64,000 nucleotides of DNA from Anaeromassilibacillus sp. An200 (GTDB lineage: Bacteria; Bacillota; Clostridia; Oscillospirales; Acutalibacteraceae): contig NZ_NFJU01000023.1 in assembly GCF_002160025.1 (NCBI RefSeq), forward strand, positions 1-64,000, written 5' to 3'. The position numbers and the translations under genes are program-made. Below, in pieces: positions 8,480 through 16,946 of the stretch. The stretch's first letter is position 1. Every line of letters starts with the position of its first letter. The notes beneath the pieces were generated by a model, which was given only the letters and a program-made list of their open reading frames with translations, searched no databases and was not told where the DNA came from.

Positions 8480-10203
8480 AAATATTCCGTAAATTCTGGG
8501 ACGATATCTCAGTGCGATCTTCGACGCAAATCTTCCGGAAATTTACCAGGAGATTAATTGGACCTATGTTTCTGATTTTGGCAGTTGATTTGTGACTATA
8601 AGGTCTATCAACGAATTAGCCTGGAGGTACTCAAACAGATTTTGGAGACAAATGAAAATGTTGTATGGTATGTCCTGATGCAAAAAAGCCTTACGGTGGC
8701 ATTTGGGCCAGTGATCTCAGAACATTTGGTGCATAACTCTCATACAGCAGAGCAACTGTTGTCCCACTTTTTAGCGGAGCACGAGCGGAGTAAACCTTTA
8801 TTTTTCCCGGATCAATTTACCGCACAGATGAGAGAACAAGCTCTCTGGAATTATGTTGATCGAGAAGATGCAAATTTGAACTATCTGCAATTGCTGGAGC
8901 AATCCCAGAATTCAACTGAACTGCCCATACCAGACCGGCTTAAACTAAAAGCAAGACGGCAGAAAGAAGCTCTCCAGGAGAAATTGTTTGCGGGAAGACC
9001 GGGGTTTTCATATGGGGTAGAAGTAAAATTCAAATCTATTCCAGATTGGTCAGTGCAGCAAGAATATAGGCCAAAGGACCACATTTCTGCTTACGCATAC
9101 AGCTGTAAATGGCTAGAGGAAAACCAGGACTATCCTACGTTGCTAAATAATTTTATTTACTTGTTCGAGTATGTAGATTCATATTTTCGTTGTACATTTC
9201 TCTCCTTGCCAGCGGAACTTGGTACACTGGAGAGACATCTTGGGGTGAAAGGGAAAACTGATTATATAACCGGTTCTTACTTCAATACGAAAAGAATATG
9301 GACGCTGCTGCAAATGGCTGCCTATCGTAATAAACTTCTGCGTCTACATATTCAACTTGAAGATATCATCCAGTGGTTTTTTGAGGTCTACTTGAAGGAG
9401 GAGTTTGGAGTAAAAGGTTTTACATATAACCCTCCGACTCCAGGGACTACCTACATTGAGAAGTGTAAGCTTCTTGCCAGCGCAACCGATGGCGTACTGA
9501 AACAATACCGCTTGTGTTTTGAAGATGGAAAGGTAGACCGTGAACTGCTGGAGATGTCTTCCGGACATGTATTTGTTCGAAATGTTCCAAGCTTCATAGC
9601 AAATAAATACGCCTACGCTAATTCGGCGGAGATTCGACGAGAAATGGATCTGCTATTTTCAGATCATTTCATCCTGAGCTATACAGAGAAAACGGGAAGC
9701 GATTATCAAACACTTCTGTATATGTTGCAATCTGTTGAGGTGTATAAAGAAGATTTTATACATTTTCAGAAGGACGAGCTGAACTGGCTTGTCGAGCGAG
9801 ACTCCGTACAGATTGGTGACAGTGATCGATTACAAATCAATAAAGCTCGGGTTACCTTGTTAAGTGATATGTATTATCATGAGGTAATTTGTCCGTCTTA
9901 CTATGATGGGGCCTGTCGTCAACAACTAGAAAGCCTCTTTGAAACAAAGGACTATGCTACAAGAGTACGCTGTTTTCGAAACCGGAGCAGGACTATTTAA
10001 ACTATATTTTGAATCGGTCAGAGTTTAGTAATGGTTTGGATCTGAGAAATAAGTATATTTATGATACCTGTTCTTTGAATGAGAATATCCAGTTGAAGGA
10101 TTATATGGAACTTTTGAAAATCATGGTTTTGATTATGATTAAAATTAATGAAGAATTTTGTTTGAAAGAGCGGCATTCACAAAAGCCCTGTACTCTGCTA
10201 AAC
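8480..10203 (+). pseudogene. Frameshifted HEPN-like domain protein
   Basis: The longest open piece (8585-10000, TTG-initiated) is joined in other frames by an upstream stretch, LGRYLSAIFDANLPEIYQEI (about 8496-8580), and a downstream stretch, KPEQDYLNYILNRSEF then SNGLDLRNKYIYDT (about 9980-10165). The last matches the 'NGLDLRNKYxHG' signature of C-terminal HEPN-like helical domains found in abortive-infection-type proteins. Here Tyr stands where the RNA-cutting His would be. At least two frameshifts are needed to read it through. It ends at the junction with the left mobilisable element. The N-terminal 400 residues match nothing I know. Probably a dead defence gene. Confidence 0.6.
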
Positions 10204-10904
10204 TAAGCGCAGAAAAATCCGCGCCTTATTACCGGCGGTACGACGGTAAAGTGGTGTATGTAGTCTCTCTTGCTACCGACGCCGATACCGGTGATGAGAC
10301 TGTCATCTGGACCCCCTATCCCTTCGCAGATGTCCCCAAGTACTACATCTCCAGCAAAAAATCGTTCTGCGCTTTTATCGAAGTAAACGGTGAACAGAAA
10401 GCCAAGTACAAACGACTGGTTAACATGAAAATCTCCGCGGAAGCTGTGGAGCGGCTGACGGAAGATGGCTTCCGTGGGCCGATTCGTAAACGGCAGCGAC
10501 TGCAACCGGATGAAGCATACGACTCCCGCGAGTACCAGCAGTCTCCTACCTACTACGCCTACGCAAAAGATCTCTGCGAGCACTATAACTTCGACCGAAA
10601 CAAATATCGCCTCTACGTGAAGGAAAAGAAACTCGTCGCCATCACCCGAAGCGACTTTGCCAAACTGAAAGAGGACTTGCAGTTCCTGGACAGTGCCCTG
10701 AAAACGGTGCTGGCTCTATACCAGAATTATTTCCGGGAGCGGTTCGTAAACGGCTTATCTATCCGCAGGTACGCGGAAGCCCATCAGCTGAACCGCGGCA
10801 GCGTGGACTATCTGCAAAAGAAACTCCTCACCGCGCTGGCGCAGCTGCTGAAAGAGGGGGATGAAGCGGACGGGCTCTGTCGTCTGCGCTCCAAAACAAC
10901 TTGA
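10158..10904 (+). CDS. Sigma-70 region-4-like HTH protein, left copy
   Basis: Homologue of the gene at 43762-44463. The two share YYRRYDGK at the N-terminus and RFVNGLSIRRYAEAHQLNRG in the C-terminal helix-turn-helix, which resembles sigma-70 region 4. Such genes open many clostridial mobilisable elements and probably control element transcription. Homology starts at about 10207, where the right copy has its ATG. Here the ATG is missing and the frame instead runs back into the HEPN pseudogene to a TTG at 10158 without a clear ribosome site. The left copy may therefore be poorly translated or silent. A terminator follows at 10924. Confidence 0.65.
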   Translation: MFERAAFTKALYSAKLSAEKSAPYYRRYDGKVVYVVSLATDADTGDETVIWTPYPFADVPKYYISSKKSFCAFIEVNGEQKAKYKRLVNMKISAEAVERLTEDGFRGPIRKRQRLQPDEAYDSREYQQSPTYYAYAKDLCEHYNFDRNKYRLYVKEKKLVAITRSDFAKLKEDLQFLDSALKTVLALYQNYFRERFVNGLSIRRYAEAHQLNRGSVDYLQKKLLTALAQLLKEGDEADGLCRLRSKTT

Positions 10905-10923
10905 TATTCCTGTATAAGCACGA

Positions 10924-10953
10924 GAGCGTCTGCAAATGGCAGGCGCTCTTTTT
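10924..10953 (+). terminator. Intrinsic terminator after left sigma-like gene
   Basis: GAGCGTCTGC pairs with GCAGGCGCTC (one G-T pair) and is followed by five T. The same structure follows the right copy at 44483-44513. Confidence 0.85.
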
Positions 10954-10960
10954 ATGTCGA

Positions 10961-11010
10961 TTTTATGTCAGACTGCTATATAGCTCGGATAAGTAGTGAG
11001 GGGATATTTT
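10961..11010. other. Conserved intergenic block, possible transfer-origin or control site (left)
   Basis: About 50 bp reading TTTTATGTCA..GCTATATAGCTCGG..AAGTAGTGAGGGG. It is nearly identical to 44521-44570 between the same two gene families in the right element, although the surrounding non-coding DNA has diverged. Conservation between a terminator and the next gene suggests a functional site (oriT, replication origin or promoter). Which one cannot be told by reading. Confidence 0.45.
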
Positions 11011-11125
11011 TAAAAAGCAGTCTTTTGGAAATGCAAAGCTGCTCCGTGGTGAGGTGATGTCCATGTCTGAATGAGTGAGCAATTGATGTTCATACTGAAA
11101 ACGGAGAAAGGACAGGAGGTGCAAG

Positions 11126-11671
11126 TTGAAGTTTCAACAATGGCCCAAACGCGATCCCAACAAAAACTATTTTATGGTACCCAACGAGATATTCAACATC
11201 GGTCTAGATTATCGTGAGATCTCCCTCTACGCATATCTGCTCCGGTGCGAGAACCGGGAAACCTACCAGTGCTGGCCCAGCTACAAAACCATCGGACATG
11301 CGATCGGCATGAGTGAAAATACGGTGGCAAAGTATGTGCGCAGCCTGGAGGAGAAAGGTCTCATCCGCACCGAGCAGACCGTGATACGGAGCAAGGACGG
11401 CAAGCCTCTCAACGGAAACCTGCTCTACACCATCTGCCCGATCCAGGCGGCAATCGAATTGTTCTGCGAGCGGCAGTTTCTGAAACTGGAGGAAGATGTT
11501 GCTCGTCAGAAGGCGATGGCACGCCTCGCGGAATCGGCCCGTGAAAGCCACCAGAATGCCCTGTGTGCGCCTTTCGGAGAGAATGCAGGAAACTGGTACC
11601 CCTTCGGGGTTGGAAGGCGAATTTGGCCCGCTTTCGGAGGCACTCCCGGGGACGAAAGAAAAGGCGGGTGA
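11126..11671 (+). CDS. HTH domain protein, replication-initiator-like, left copy
   Basis: 181 aa, closely related to the gene at 44708. It starts at a TTG after AGGAGGT, where the right copy has ATG. The first 110 residues form a winged helix-turn-helix (SYKTIGHAIGMSENTVAKYV), preceded by KRDPNKNYFMVPNEIF. This layout is common to RepA_N/HTH_36-type proteins encoded next to MobC and relaxase genes in mobilisable elements. The C-terminal 60 residues are proline- and glycine-rich and poorly conserved. Likely a DNA-binding replication or regulatory protein. The left element has lost the relaxase that normally follows. Confidence 0.75.
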   Translation: MKFQQWPKRDPNKNYFMVPNEIFNIGLDYREISLYAYLLRCENRETYQCWPSYKTIGHAIGMSENTVAKYVRSLEEKGLIRTEQTVIRSKDGKPLNGNLLYTICPIQAAIELFCERQFLKLEEDVARQKAMARLAESARESHQNALCAPFGENAGNWYPFGVGRRIWPAFGGTPGDERKGG

Positions 11672-11928
11672 ACCGAGGGGATGAAAACGGTGCAGGATAA
11701 AGCGCGGGGGCCACAGAGAGCCCTCCACGCGGCTCACACCGCCCCGCAATGCGGGTCGGGGAACGTTTACGCGGGGGTCAGATTTTGGGCGCTGGGATCA
11801 AATCGGGGATCAAACGGTCCGAAAATGCCCATTTTAAGCCTTTTATAAGGGGGCATAACGGGGATGGTGCATATTACTTGAAAAGAAAATGCTCCCCGCT
11901 GATCAAAGCAGAGAGCACAATGAAATTA

Positions 11929-12720
11929 CTACTGCATAAAAAAGTCGAGCCCTTTACGCTGAGGAGTGATTTGACTATTAAGTCCCATGGTTCGCTCCCA
12001 GGTTCTTACAGTTTCCTGCTGTAAAAATAGAGTCAGTGGTTCCAGGTCTTCTCGTTCATCATAGGCCTGCAGCGCATCATAATAGGCACGTCGATCTTCT
12101 TCGTAGATAATCATCGGTGGATAATCGTTGATCATTAACCAGTAGTTCAGTAACGTACGTCCGACGCGGCCATTGCCGTCGGCAAAGGGATGAATATTTT
12201 CGAAGCGGGCATGAAAGTATGCGCCGGCTTTCAGAGGAGATTTTGAACCAATGGTATTCACCTCCGCAACCAATTCGGTAAGGTCAGCCTCCACTTCGTC
12301 GGGTGGAGAACCTACTTCATGAATTCCAGTAACATAGTCATGCTTCTTAAAATCTCCAGGACGTTCGTCATTTACGATATAGCGGTGTTCATCATACGTT
12401 CCCTCTGTCAATGTGCGATGAATGGCACGAATGAGAGCAACGGAGAGAGGTTCTTTTGCGATGAGTTTATTTTTCAAAAACTCGTAGCAGGTTTTCTGAT
12501 TCTGTTGTTCAAAGAGAGTTCGTGTGCTGCCGGTATAACCTGTGACGATTCCGTTCTCAAAAATCTCACGGGTATCGTGATAGTTGATCTCGTCATTTTC
12601 AATTTTTCCGGAGTGATAGGCGAACAGAATACGAAAGCTATCCAGTCGAAGTTTCAAATCTACTGTCGTTCGGATACCCCATTCCTGCCACTTTTTCACG
12701 ATTTGATCGTATTGGTTCAT
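11929..12720 (-). CDS. Fic-domain protein (AMPylase-type), class II
   Basis: 264 aa starting at the ATG at 12720 after GGAGGTAC. The complete catalytic loop HPFADGNGRVGR is present (about residues 187-198), so the His, Asp/Asn-Gly and both Arg are intact. An N-terminal inhibitory helix HSGKIENDE fits [S/T]xxxE[G/N], which makes it class II, with its own brake in front of the Fic core. Fic enzymes transfer AMP from ATP to hydroxyl groups on target proteins. No antitoxin gene is needed for this class and none is seen next to it. It is transcribed against its neighbours, typical of cargo in a mobile element. Confidence 0.93.
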   Translation of the reverse strand: MNQYDQIVKKWQEWGIRTTVDLKLRLDSFRILFAYHSGKIENDEINYHDTREIFENGIVTGYTGSTRTLFEQQNQKTCYEFLKNKLIAKEPLSVALIRAIHRTLTEGTYDEHRYIVNDERPGDFKKHDYVTGIHEVGSPPDEVEADLTELVAEVNTIGSKSPLKAGAYFHARFENIHPFADGNGRVGRTLLNYWLMINDYPPMIIYEEDRRAYYDALQAYDEREDLEPLTLFLQQETVRTWERTMGLNSQITPQRKGLDFFMQ

Positions 12721-13002
12721 AAAGTACCTCCGGCATTGAATCAACTTTTGTATCAAACTCGGTATATTGTACGCATGAGCTTTCCGGTTGCTGGACTGGG
12801 TAGGTCACAGAAAGCCAACCCATTTCCACTTAGTCTGTATATAAATCATTATACCATACAATCTCGTATATTAAAATCTGCACCGCAGAAAACAAAGAAA
12901 AGCCATTTTGAAACTATGAAATTTCTGATAACTCTTCGCAGCTGCCATAGCTATTCCCATTCGTTTTCGGTATTGTGTGTCCTGGAAGGAGGATAGCATA
13001 TC

Positions 13003-13278
13003 ATGAACGACTACATGAAAGCCCTGCACCATCGCTTCTTCCATAGACCAGATTGCACAGAACTGCGGGAAGAAATTGACCAGCTCTACTCTGGACTGAG
13101 GGAAAAGATGGACAGACCGGAGCAGAGCAAACTCCTACAGTTGGTGGACGCGCAGAATCTCTTGAAGGAAGAAATCTCTCTTGCCAGCTTCACTACCGGC
13201 TTCAAACTGGCATGGGGAATGGCACAGGAGTTGTGGGCGGACGGTCCGTATTTCTTCGATGAGGAGCAGATGGGATGA
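13003..13278 (+). CDS. DUF6809-type small protein
   Basis: 91-aa acidic helical protein. The core LLQLVDAQNLLKEEISLASF followed by FKLAWGMAQEL aligns with LRIIDAQDSIREQTSLDSF and FELAWRLSAEL of the gene at 15892, so both belong to the same family, commonly found in clostridial mobile elements. The ATG follows AAGGAGG. Function unknown. It stands alone between the Fic gene and a long gene-poor stretch. Confidence 0.7.
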   Translation: MNDYMKALHHRFFHRPDCTELREEIDQLYSGLREKMDRPEQSKLLQLVDAQNLLKEEISLASFTTGFKLAWGMAQELWADGPYFFDEEQMG

Positions 13279-13690
13279 GTCAGACAAGATCCATAGAAAG
13301 ATTAATTGATAAAAGTTAATTCCGAAAATAAACGGCGGTGGTCAAAAGAGATGGCTCAAAAAGTATAGCAGCGCGGAGATTATATCAAACTCCTATTGAC
13401 TATTCAAGTCGTTGGATCTATGTTGCCAGCGATACGTTCGCCTTGATTTCTTTATGTGGAATATCAGGTGGACAAGCTTTTTGGGAGAGTGAATTAGAAT
13501 GGTATCGTAATGCTTTCTTTCGTCTCATTTCTTGATGAGATGATTGGTAAGGGAGGGGGGCCAGTGGCAAACATACTTAGAGATACAGAAAAGGGAGGAG
13601 CGAAGAAATCGAGACACTTAATTCTCTATGTAAAAGTAACGTTCTTAGACTTCCCCAATTGGTCCGAGTTGGGAGACTCGGACTTCCAGC
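13279..13690. other. Gene-poor stretch
   Basis: Only short frames without ribosome sites. An 8-bp perfect hairpin (13662-13669 with 13676-13683) marks its right part, just before the dispersed repeat copy at 13697. I see no recognisable gene remnant. Confidence 0.5.
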
Positions 13691-13696
13691 ATCTTG

Positions 13697-13944
13697 CTCC
13701 CAAACGTGTGTCTGAACCTTCAACCAGCACTCTACTGCCCTCTTTGGCCCTTTCCTCTGCTCCGGCAGTTTATCTTTGACACTCTTTTGCCCTGCGTGTT
13801 TCAAGCAAAACTTTCTCCTTTTGGGATGGGTGTGGGATTGGATTCTGTATATTAAAAGATGTTCCGTCCGGGGTGAACAGAAAAGACAGGCTGAATCGCC
13901 ACAGAGGGGACGCAGGAAATGCGCCGCATAAACAAAGAATAAGC
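13697..13944 (+). repeat. Dispersed ~250-bp direct repeat, copy A
   Basis: Aligns without large gaps to 51230-51478 in the same orientation. The central part, around TTTGACACTCTTTTGCCC through TGGATTCTGTATATTAAAAG, is essentially identical over more than 80 bp. The repeat ends with the CATAAACAAAGAATA motif. It lies about 220 bp upstream of the tandem integrase genes; copy B is next to tRNA-Pro. Confidence 0.85.
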
Positions 13945-14161
13945 CCTGGCGAGGCACACCCTTTCTCAAAAGACGGAAAATGTATATGCAGCTGCAATAA
14001 CTCGCTCATAATCGGATTCTTGTCATATAATCAGCAGATGACAAGAAAGACAACAAGCAATATCGTTCGGAACAGTCATTCTTCTGTAAACAGTCCATTC
14101 TTTCCGGTAGCTATTTTCCTCGTTCTGTGGTATTGTTCGGTTGCCGAAAGGAGGCGACGAT

Positions 14162-14872
14162 ATGCAGAAAGGAAACAGCTATACCGTAGGCCAGTGGTGC
14201 GACCGCTGGTTTTGCGAGAACCAGAGTAGATGGAGCGGCAGCACCGTGGGCGGATACCGCAACCTGATCTACCGCTACATCCTTCCCGGGATCGGAAGCA
14301 TCCCACTGGCGGAGCTGTCGGAAAATGCCGTTACCGGCTTCTATGACAGCCTGCGGAGCCAGGGGCTCAGCGCCAGAAGCGTCTGGTGCGTACATCTGCT
14401 CCTGCGGCGCTGTATGGACGAAGCGGCCCGTGGCCAGCTGATCCCCTATAACCCGGTACGGCTCTGCCAGGAGCCGCAGGCCGAGGAATATAAAACCGCC
14501 CCCCTGCGCCTGGGGCAGCTCCAGCGGTATCTGAACACAGCGGAACAGCTTGGCGTGCTCCCGCTCATCTACACAGGACTCTCCAGCGGCCTGCGGCAAT
14601 GTGAGCTCATCACCTTGTCGTGGGCCGATTTTCATATCCGCTGCCGGTATATCCTCAAGGGACAGCGCCTGCTGGCCCTCAACCGCAAGGCGGAGCATCT
14701 TCTGGAGGGCATACCGGAAACCGGCCGCCATGTGTTCCTCAACCCCAAGACCGGAGAGCCGTACCAGCTCCACGAGTTCTATTACCTCCACAAGCGGATA
14801 CTCAAACAGGCGGGCCTGCCGTGGGTGGCCTTTCGGAACCTGCAGCGCCAATGCATGGAGGTGGGGGTATGA
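14162..14872 (+). CDS. Tyrosine-recombinase-like protein, catalytically incomplete
   Basis: 236 aa, starting at an ATG after GAAAGGAGG. The N-terminal SAM-like DNA-binding domain and the first catalytic Arg region (LSSGLRQCELITLSW) are clear. Where HxxR should stand the sequence reads VAFRNLQRQC, and the protein ends before the Tyr box. It therefore lacks the second Arg, the His and the Tyr nucleophile. It overlaps the ATG of the complete recombinase that follows (TATGA), so the two are translationally coupled. It may be a helper that binds att DNA, or a recombinase that has lost its tail. Confidence 0.8.
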   Translation: MQKGNSYTVGQWCDRWFCENQSRWSGSTVGGYRNLIYRYILPGIGSIPLAELSENAVTGFYDSLRSQGLSARSVWCVHLLLRRCMDEAARGQLIPYNPVRLCQEPQAEEYKTAPLRLGQLQRYLNTAEQLGVLPLIYTGLSSGLRQCELITLSWADFHIRCRYILKGQRLLALNRKAEHLLEGIPETGRHVFLNPKTGEPYQLHEFYYLHKRILKQAGLPWVAFRNLQRQCMEVGV

Positions 14873-15837
14873 CGTTGAGAGAGTATATCCTCCACTGGCA
14901 GGAGGCCTATGACAAGAACCAAAGCAGGCCAACCACCTATGCAGCCCACGGTTATCTCTTCAAAAACCATATCCTCCCTGGCTTGGGGAATATACCGCTG
15001 GAGGAATTGACTGCGAAACAGGTCGGAGATTTTCTGGAAGAGAGAAAACGCTTTGGCGGCCACCGCCTGGAAAGCCCTGAATACCCAGGACTGGGCGAAT
15101 ACACCATGCGGCACATCCACCGACTGCTCCAACAATGCCTGGACCAAGCGATCCGGGACGGACTGATAGAGGAAAACCCAGCCCGTGCGTTTCATTATCC
15201 AAAGCCCAAGAAGGTCAGCGCCAATGTGCTGACGCCGGCAGAGGTGGAGGACTATCTGGATGCGGCGGAGCGGCTGAGCCACCTCCCCATGTTTCTGCTG
15301 GCACTGACGGCGGGGCTTCGGCAAAGAGAGCTGATCGCGCTGAAGTGGAGTGACCTGGACGTGGCGGAACGGACGCTGACCATCTCGGAGAACCGCTCGG
15401 TGGAACGGCGGGAGTTAGTGGAGTACAAAGGCGGCACCAGAACCATCAGCCTGACCACAGAAGCGGTTGAGCTCCTAAACATGGAACACGCCAGGCACCC
15501 CAGCAGCCCGCTCATGTTCATGCACCCAGCCACGCAAAAGCCCTACTCACCCCAGATGGTGCGCCGGATTCACAATGAAATTATCAAGGAAGCAGGGCTG
15601 GATCACATTCGGTTCGCCGATCTTCGGCACACCTGCGCCGTCCTGTCTCTGCAAAACGGAATGGACACGAAAGAGGTTTCTCAGATGCTGGGGCATTTCC
15701 GAACTTCAATGACGCGGCAGAACTACGCCCCCTACTTGGCAAGCCACGCCGCCAAAAGCGAAAACAGCCCTGGTGAAGCATCCCAGGAGGAACTGCGGCA
15801 AGCGGCAGATATTCTGTATAATCTCCTGAAATTCTGA
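14869..15837 (+). CDS. Tyrosine recombinase/integrase of the left element
   Basis: 322 aa. SAM-like N-terminal domain (REYILHWQEAYDKNQ), then catalytic Arg in LTAGLRQRELIALKWSDL, HxxR in FADLRHTCAVLS, His in MLGHF and the Tyr nucleophile in RQNYAPYL. The ATG at 14869 overlaps the stop of the preceding recombinase-like gene. It lacks the AP2-like arm-binding N-terminus of the right-element integrase, so it is a shorter type. It is followed at once by the leader motif and a DUF6809 gene. It presumably catalysed insertion of the left element. Confidence 0.88.
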   Translation: MTLREYILHWQEAYDKNQSRPTTYAAHGYLFKNHILPGLGNIPLEELTAKQVGDFLEERKRFGGHRLESPEYPGLGEYTMRHIHRLLQQCLDQAIRDGLIEENPARAFHYPKPKKVSANVLTPAEVEDYLDAAERLSHLPMFLLALTAGLRQRELIALKWSDLDVAERTLTISENRSVERRELVEYKGGTRTISLTTEAVELLNMEHARHPSSPLMFMHPATQKPYSPQMVRRIHNEIIKEAGLDHIRFADLRHTCAVLSLQNGMDTKEVSQMLGHFRTSMTRQNYAPYLASHAAKSENSPGEASQEELRQAADILYNLLKF

Positions 15838-15891
15838 TAGCTATTCTGCGGAAGGTGTGGTATATGTTTGGGTCGCAAGGAGATGATGACG

Positions 15892-16209
15892 ATGGAAAAC
15901 AAACTGCTCAAAGAGCTGTATGATTGCTTTTATATCCAACCGGAGCTTGACGAACAGGAGAATGAAGTGGAGAAGTGCCACAAGGCGTTGATCGCAGCTT
16001 TGGAAAAGCCGGAGCGAAGACTGGTGCTGCGGATCATCGATGCCCAGGACTCTATCAGAGAACAGACCTCCCTCGACAGTTTTATGGCTGGCTTTGAACT
16101 GGCGTGGAGGCTCTCGGCGGAATTGCACAACGACGAAAACGAGCGCTCATTCTCCTGTCGGACCAGGAGAACGGGCGCTCGTTTTTCATCTGAGGGAGAA
16201 CCGGAATGA
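15892..16209 (+). CDS. DUF6809-type protein reading into a terminator
   Basis: 105 aa from the ATG at 15892, 8 nt after AAGGAG; alternative starts at 15868 (TTG) and 15883 are possible. The conserved core is LVLRIIDAQDSI and SFMAGFELAWRLSAELHNDE, matching the gene at 13003. The last 20 residues (SCRTRRTG and beyond) are translated from a strong terminator hairpin (16141-16188), so the tail is probably extra after loss of a nearer stop. Function unknown. Confidence 0.7.
   Translation: MENKLLKELYDCFYIQPELDEQENEVEKCHKALIAALEKPERRLVLRIIDAQDSIREQTSLDSFMAGFELAWRLSAELHNDENERSFSCRTRRTGARFSSEGEPE
16141..16190 (+). terminator. Intrinsic terminator inside the end of the DUF6809 gene
   Basis: A 17-bp near-perfect stem pairs GAGCGCTCATTCTCCTG with CAGGAGAACGGGCGCTC (two mismatched or wobble positions), followed by GTTTTTC. 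It overlaps coding sequence of the small gene at 15892. Confidence 0.85.
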
Positions 16210-16488
16210 AGAACAAATTGCCATAACCGTAACGATTACCGCCAGTTTCGCACTGAGGGCCACTGTGTCATCTCAAAACACAATGGGCAAAAGCGCCCGC
16301 ACTAAGCCCAACACCCGCAGTGACCGCGCCCCAGGCGACGTTTCCGAAGCTGCCAGAACCAGCGGTACTGCAGGCACATGGACCGACGCAAAAACTGAGC
16401 CACATAAACAAAGAAATAACTGCAGAAGTATTACGGAGTGCTCCTGCCATCATAGAAATTACAGGGAGTCTTTCTAAGAAAAACTAAG

Positions 16489-16508
16489 AATCGTGCGAAT
16501 GCACGATT
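16489..16508. promoter_or_regulatory. 8-bp inverted repeat next to the island promoter (candidate operator)
   Basis: AATCGTGC and GCACGATT are separated by GAAT, ending 3 bp before the -35 box at 16512. The XRE protein encoded just downstream could bind here. It could also be a weak terminator, since TTTTCTT follows. Confidence 0.45.
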
Positions 16509-16511
16509 TTC

Positions 16512-16540
16512 TTGCGCATTCCTGCTGAATATGCTATCAT
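16512..16540 (+). promoter_or_regulatory. Sigma-A-type promoter of the defence operon
   Basis: TTGCGC (16512-16517), 17-bp spacer, TATCAT (16535-16540), preceded by an extended -10 TGC. The start of transcription would be near 16547, about 100 nt ahead of the XRE gene. Confidence 0.6.
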
Positions 16541-16596
16541 TATATACAACGCTGTCAGGTGTTGGAATAGATCTTGACGGCATGATCGCATGAACC

Positions 16597-16627
16597 AAAT
16601 GCTCTGCCGAACGGCAGGGCATTTTTT
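16597..16627 (+). terminator. Leader hairpin with six T, candidate attenuator
   Basis: A 12-bp stem (16597-16608 with 16613-16624) and a 4-nt loop run into a run of six T (16622-16627). It stands between the promoter at 16512-16540 and the XRE start at 16649, so transcripts of the defence operon must read through it. Confidence 0.75.
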
Positions 16628-16648
16628 CCTATCTGGAGGAATCTTCTT

Positions 16649-16864
16649 ATGGCAGTCAGTTATAAAAAACTTTGGAAGCTACTCATTGACAAAGATATGA
16701 AGAAGAAGGATCTGTGCGCAAAAGCAGGAATTAGTCCTGCCTCGGTTACAAAAATGGGAAGAAACGGGCATGTAACCACAGAGATTTTGCTGAAAATATG
16801 CACAGCCTTAGATTGTCAAATCGAGGACATTTTAGAAATTGTACCGGATAAAGAATCGTCCTGA
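16649..16864 (+). CDS. XRE/Cro-type transcriptional regulator
   Basis: 71-aa single helix-turn-helix protein (DLCAKAGISPASVTKM, then GHVTTEILLKICTALDC). It belongs to the small Cro/CI-like group often placed first in defence and mobile-element operons. The ATG follows CTGGAGGA. It is 82 bp ahead of the NERD-helicase gene. It probably represses its own promoter and the island operon; the inverted repeat at 16489-16508 is a candidate site. Confidence 0.88.
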   Translation: MAVSYKKLWKLLIDKDMKKKDLCAKAGISPASVTKMGRNGHVTTEILLKICTALDCQIEDILEIVPDKESS

Positions 16865-16946
16865 AAAATGGACTTTTATTGTGAGAAAATATTATGTGGA
16901 CAGATGTAAATATATACTGCTTGTGTAAGGAAGCGAGGCTTGCTCC

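Larger units (their letters stand above)
16210..16648. other. Gene-free control region before the defence island
   Basis: It holds a copy of the CATAAACAAAGAAATA motif (16399-16420), an 8-bp inverted repeat (16489-16508), a promoter (16512-16540) and a hairpin terminator (16597-16627), in that order before the XRE gene. No protein gene is visible. Confidence 0.6.

Noticed and set aside
12319-12996. 225-aa plus-strand frame opposite the Fic gene
   Set aside because: Antisense to an intact Fic protein with full motif; low-quality composition and no start signal.
13662-13683. tRNA-like hairpin upstream of repeat copy A
   Set aside because: Only one 8-bp stem; no acceptor, T-arm or anticodon arm can be formed.
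13577-13969. 130-aa minus-strand frame inside repeat copy A (phrase KHAGQKSVK)
   Set aside because: The phrase recurs in copy B, but both frames are interrupted differently and have no start signals. The DNA repeat itself is the better explanation.
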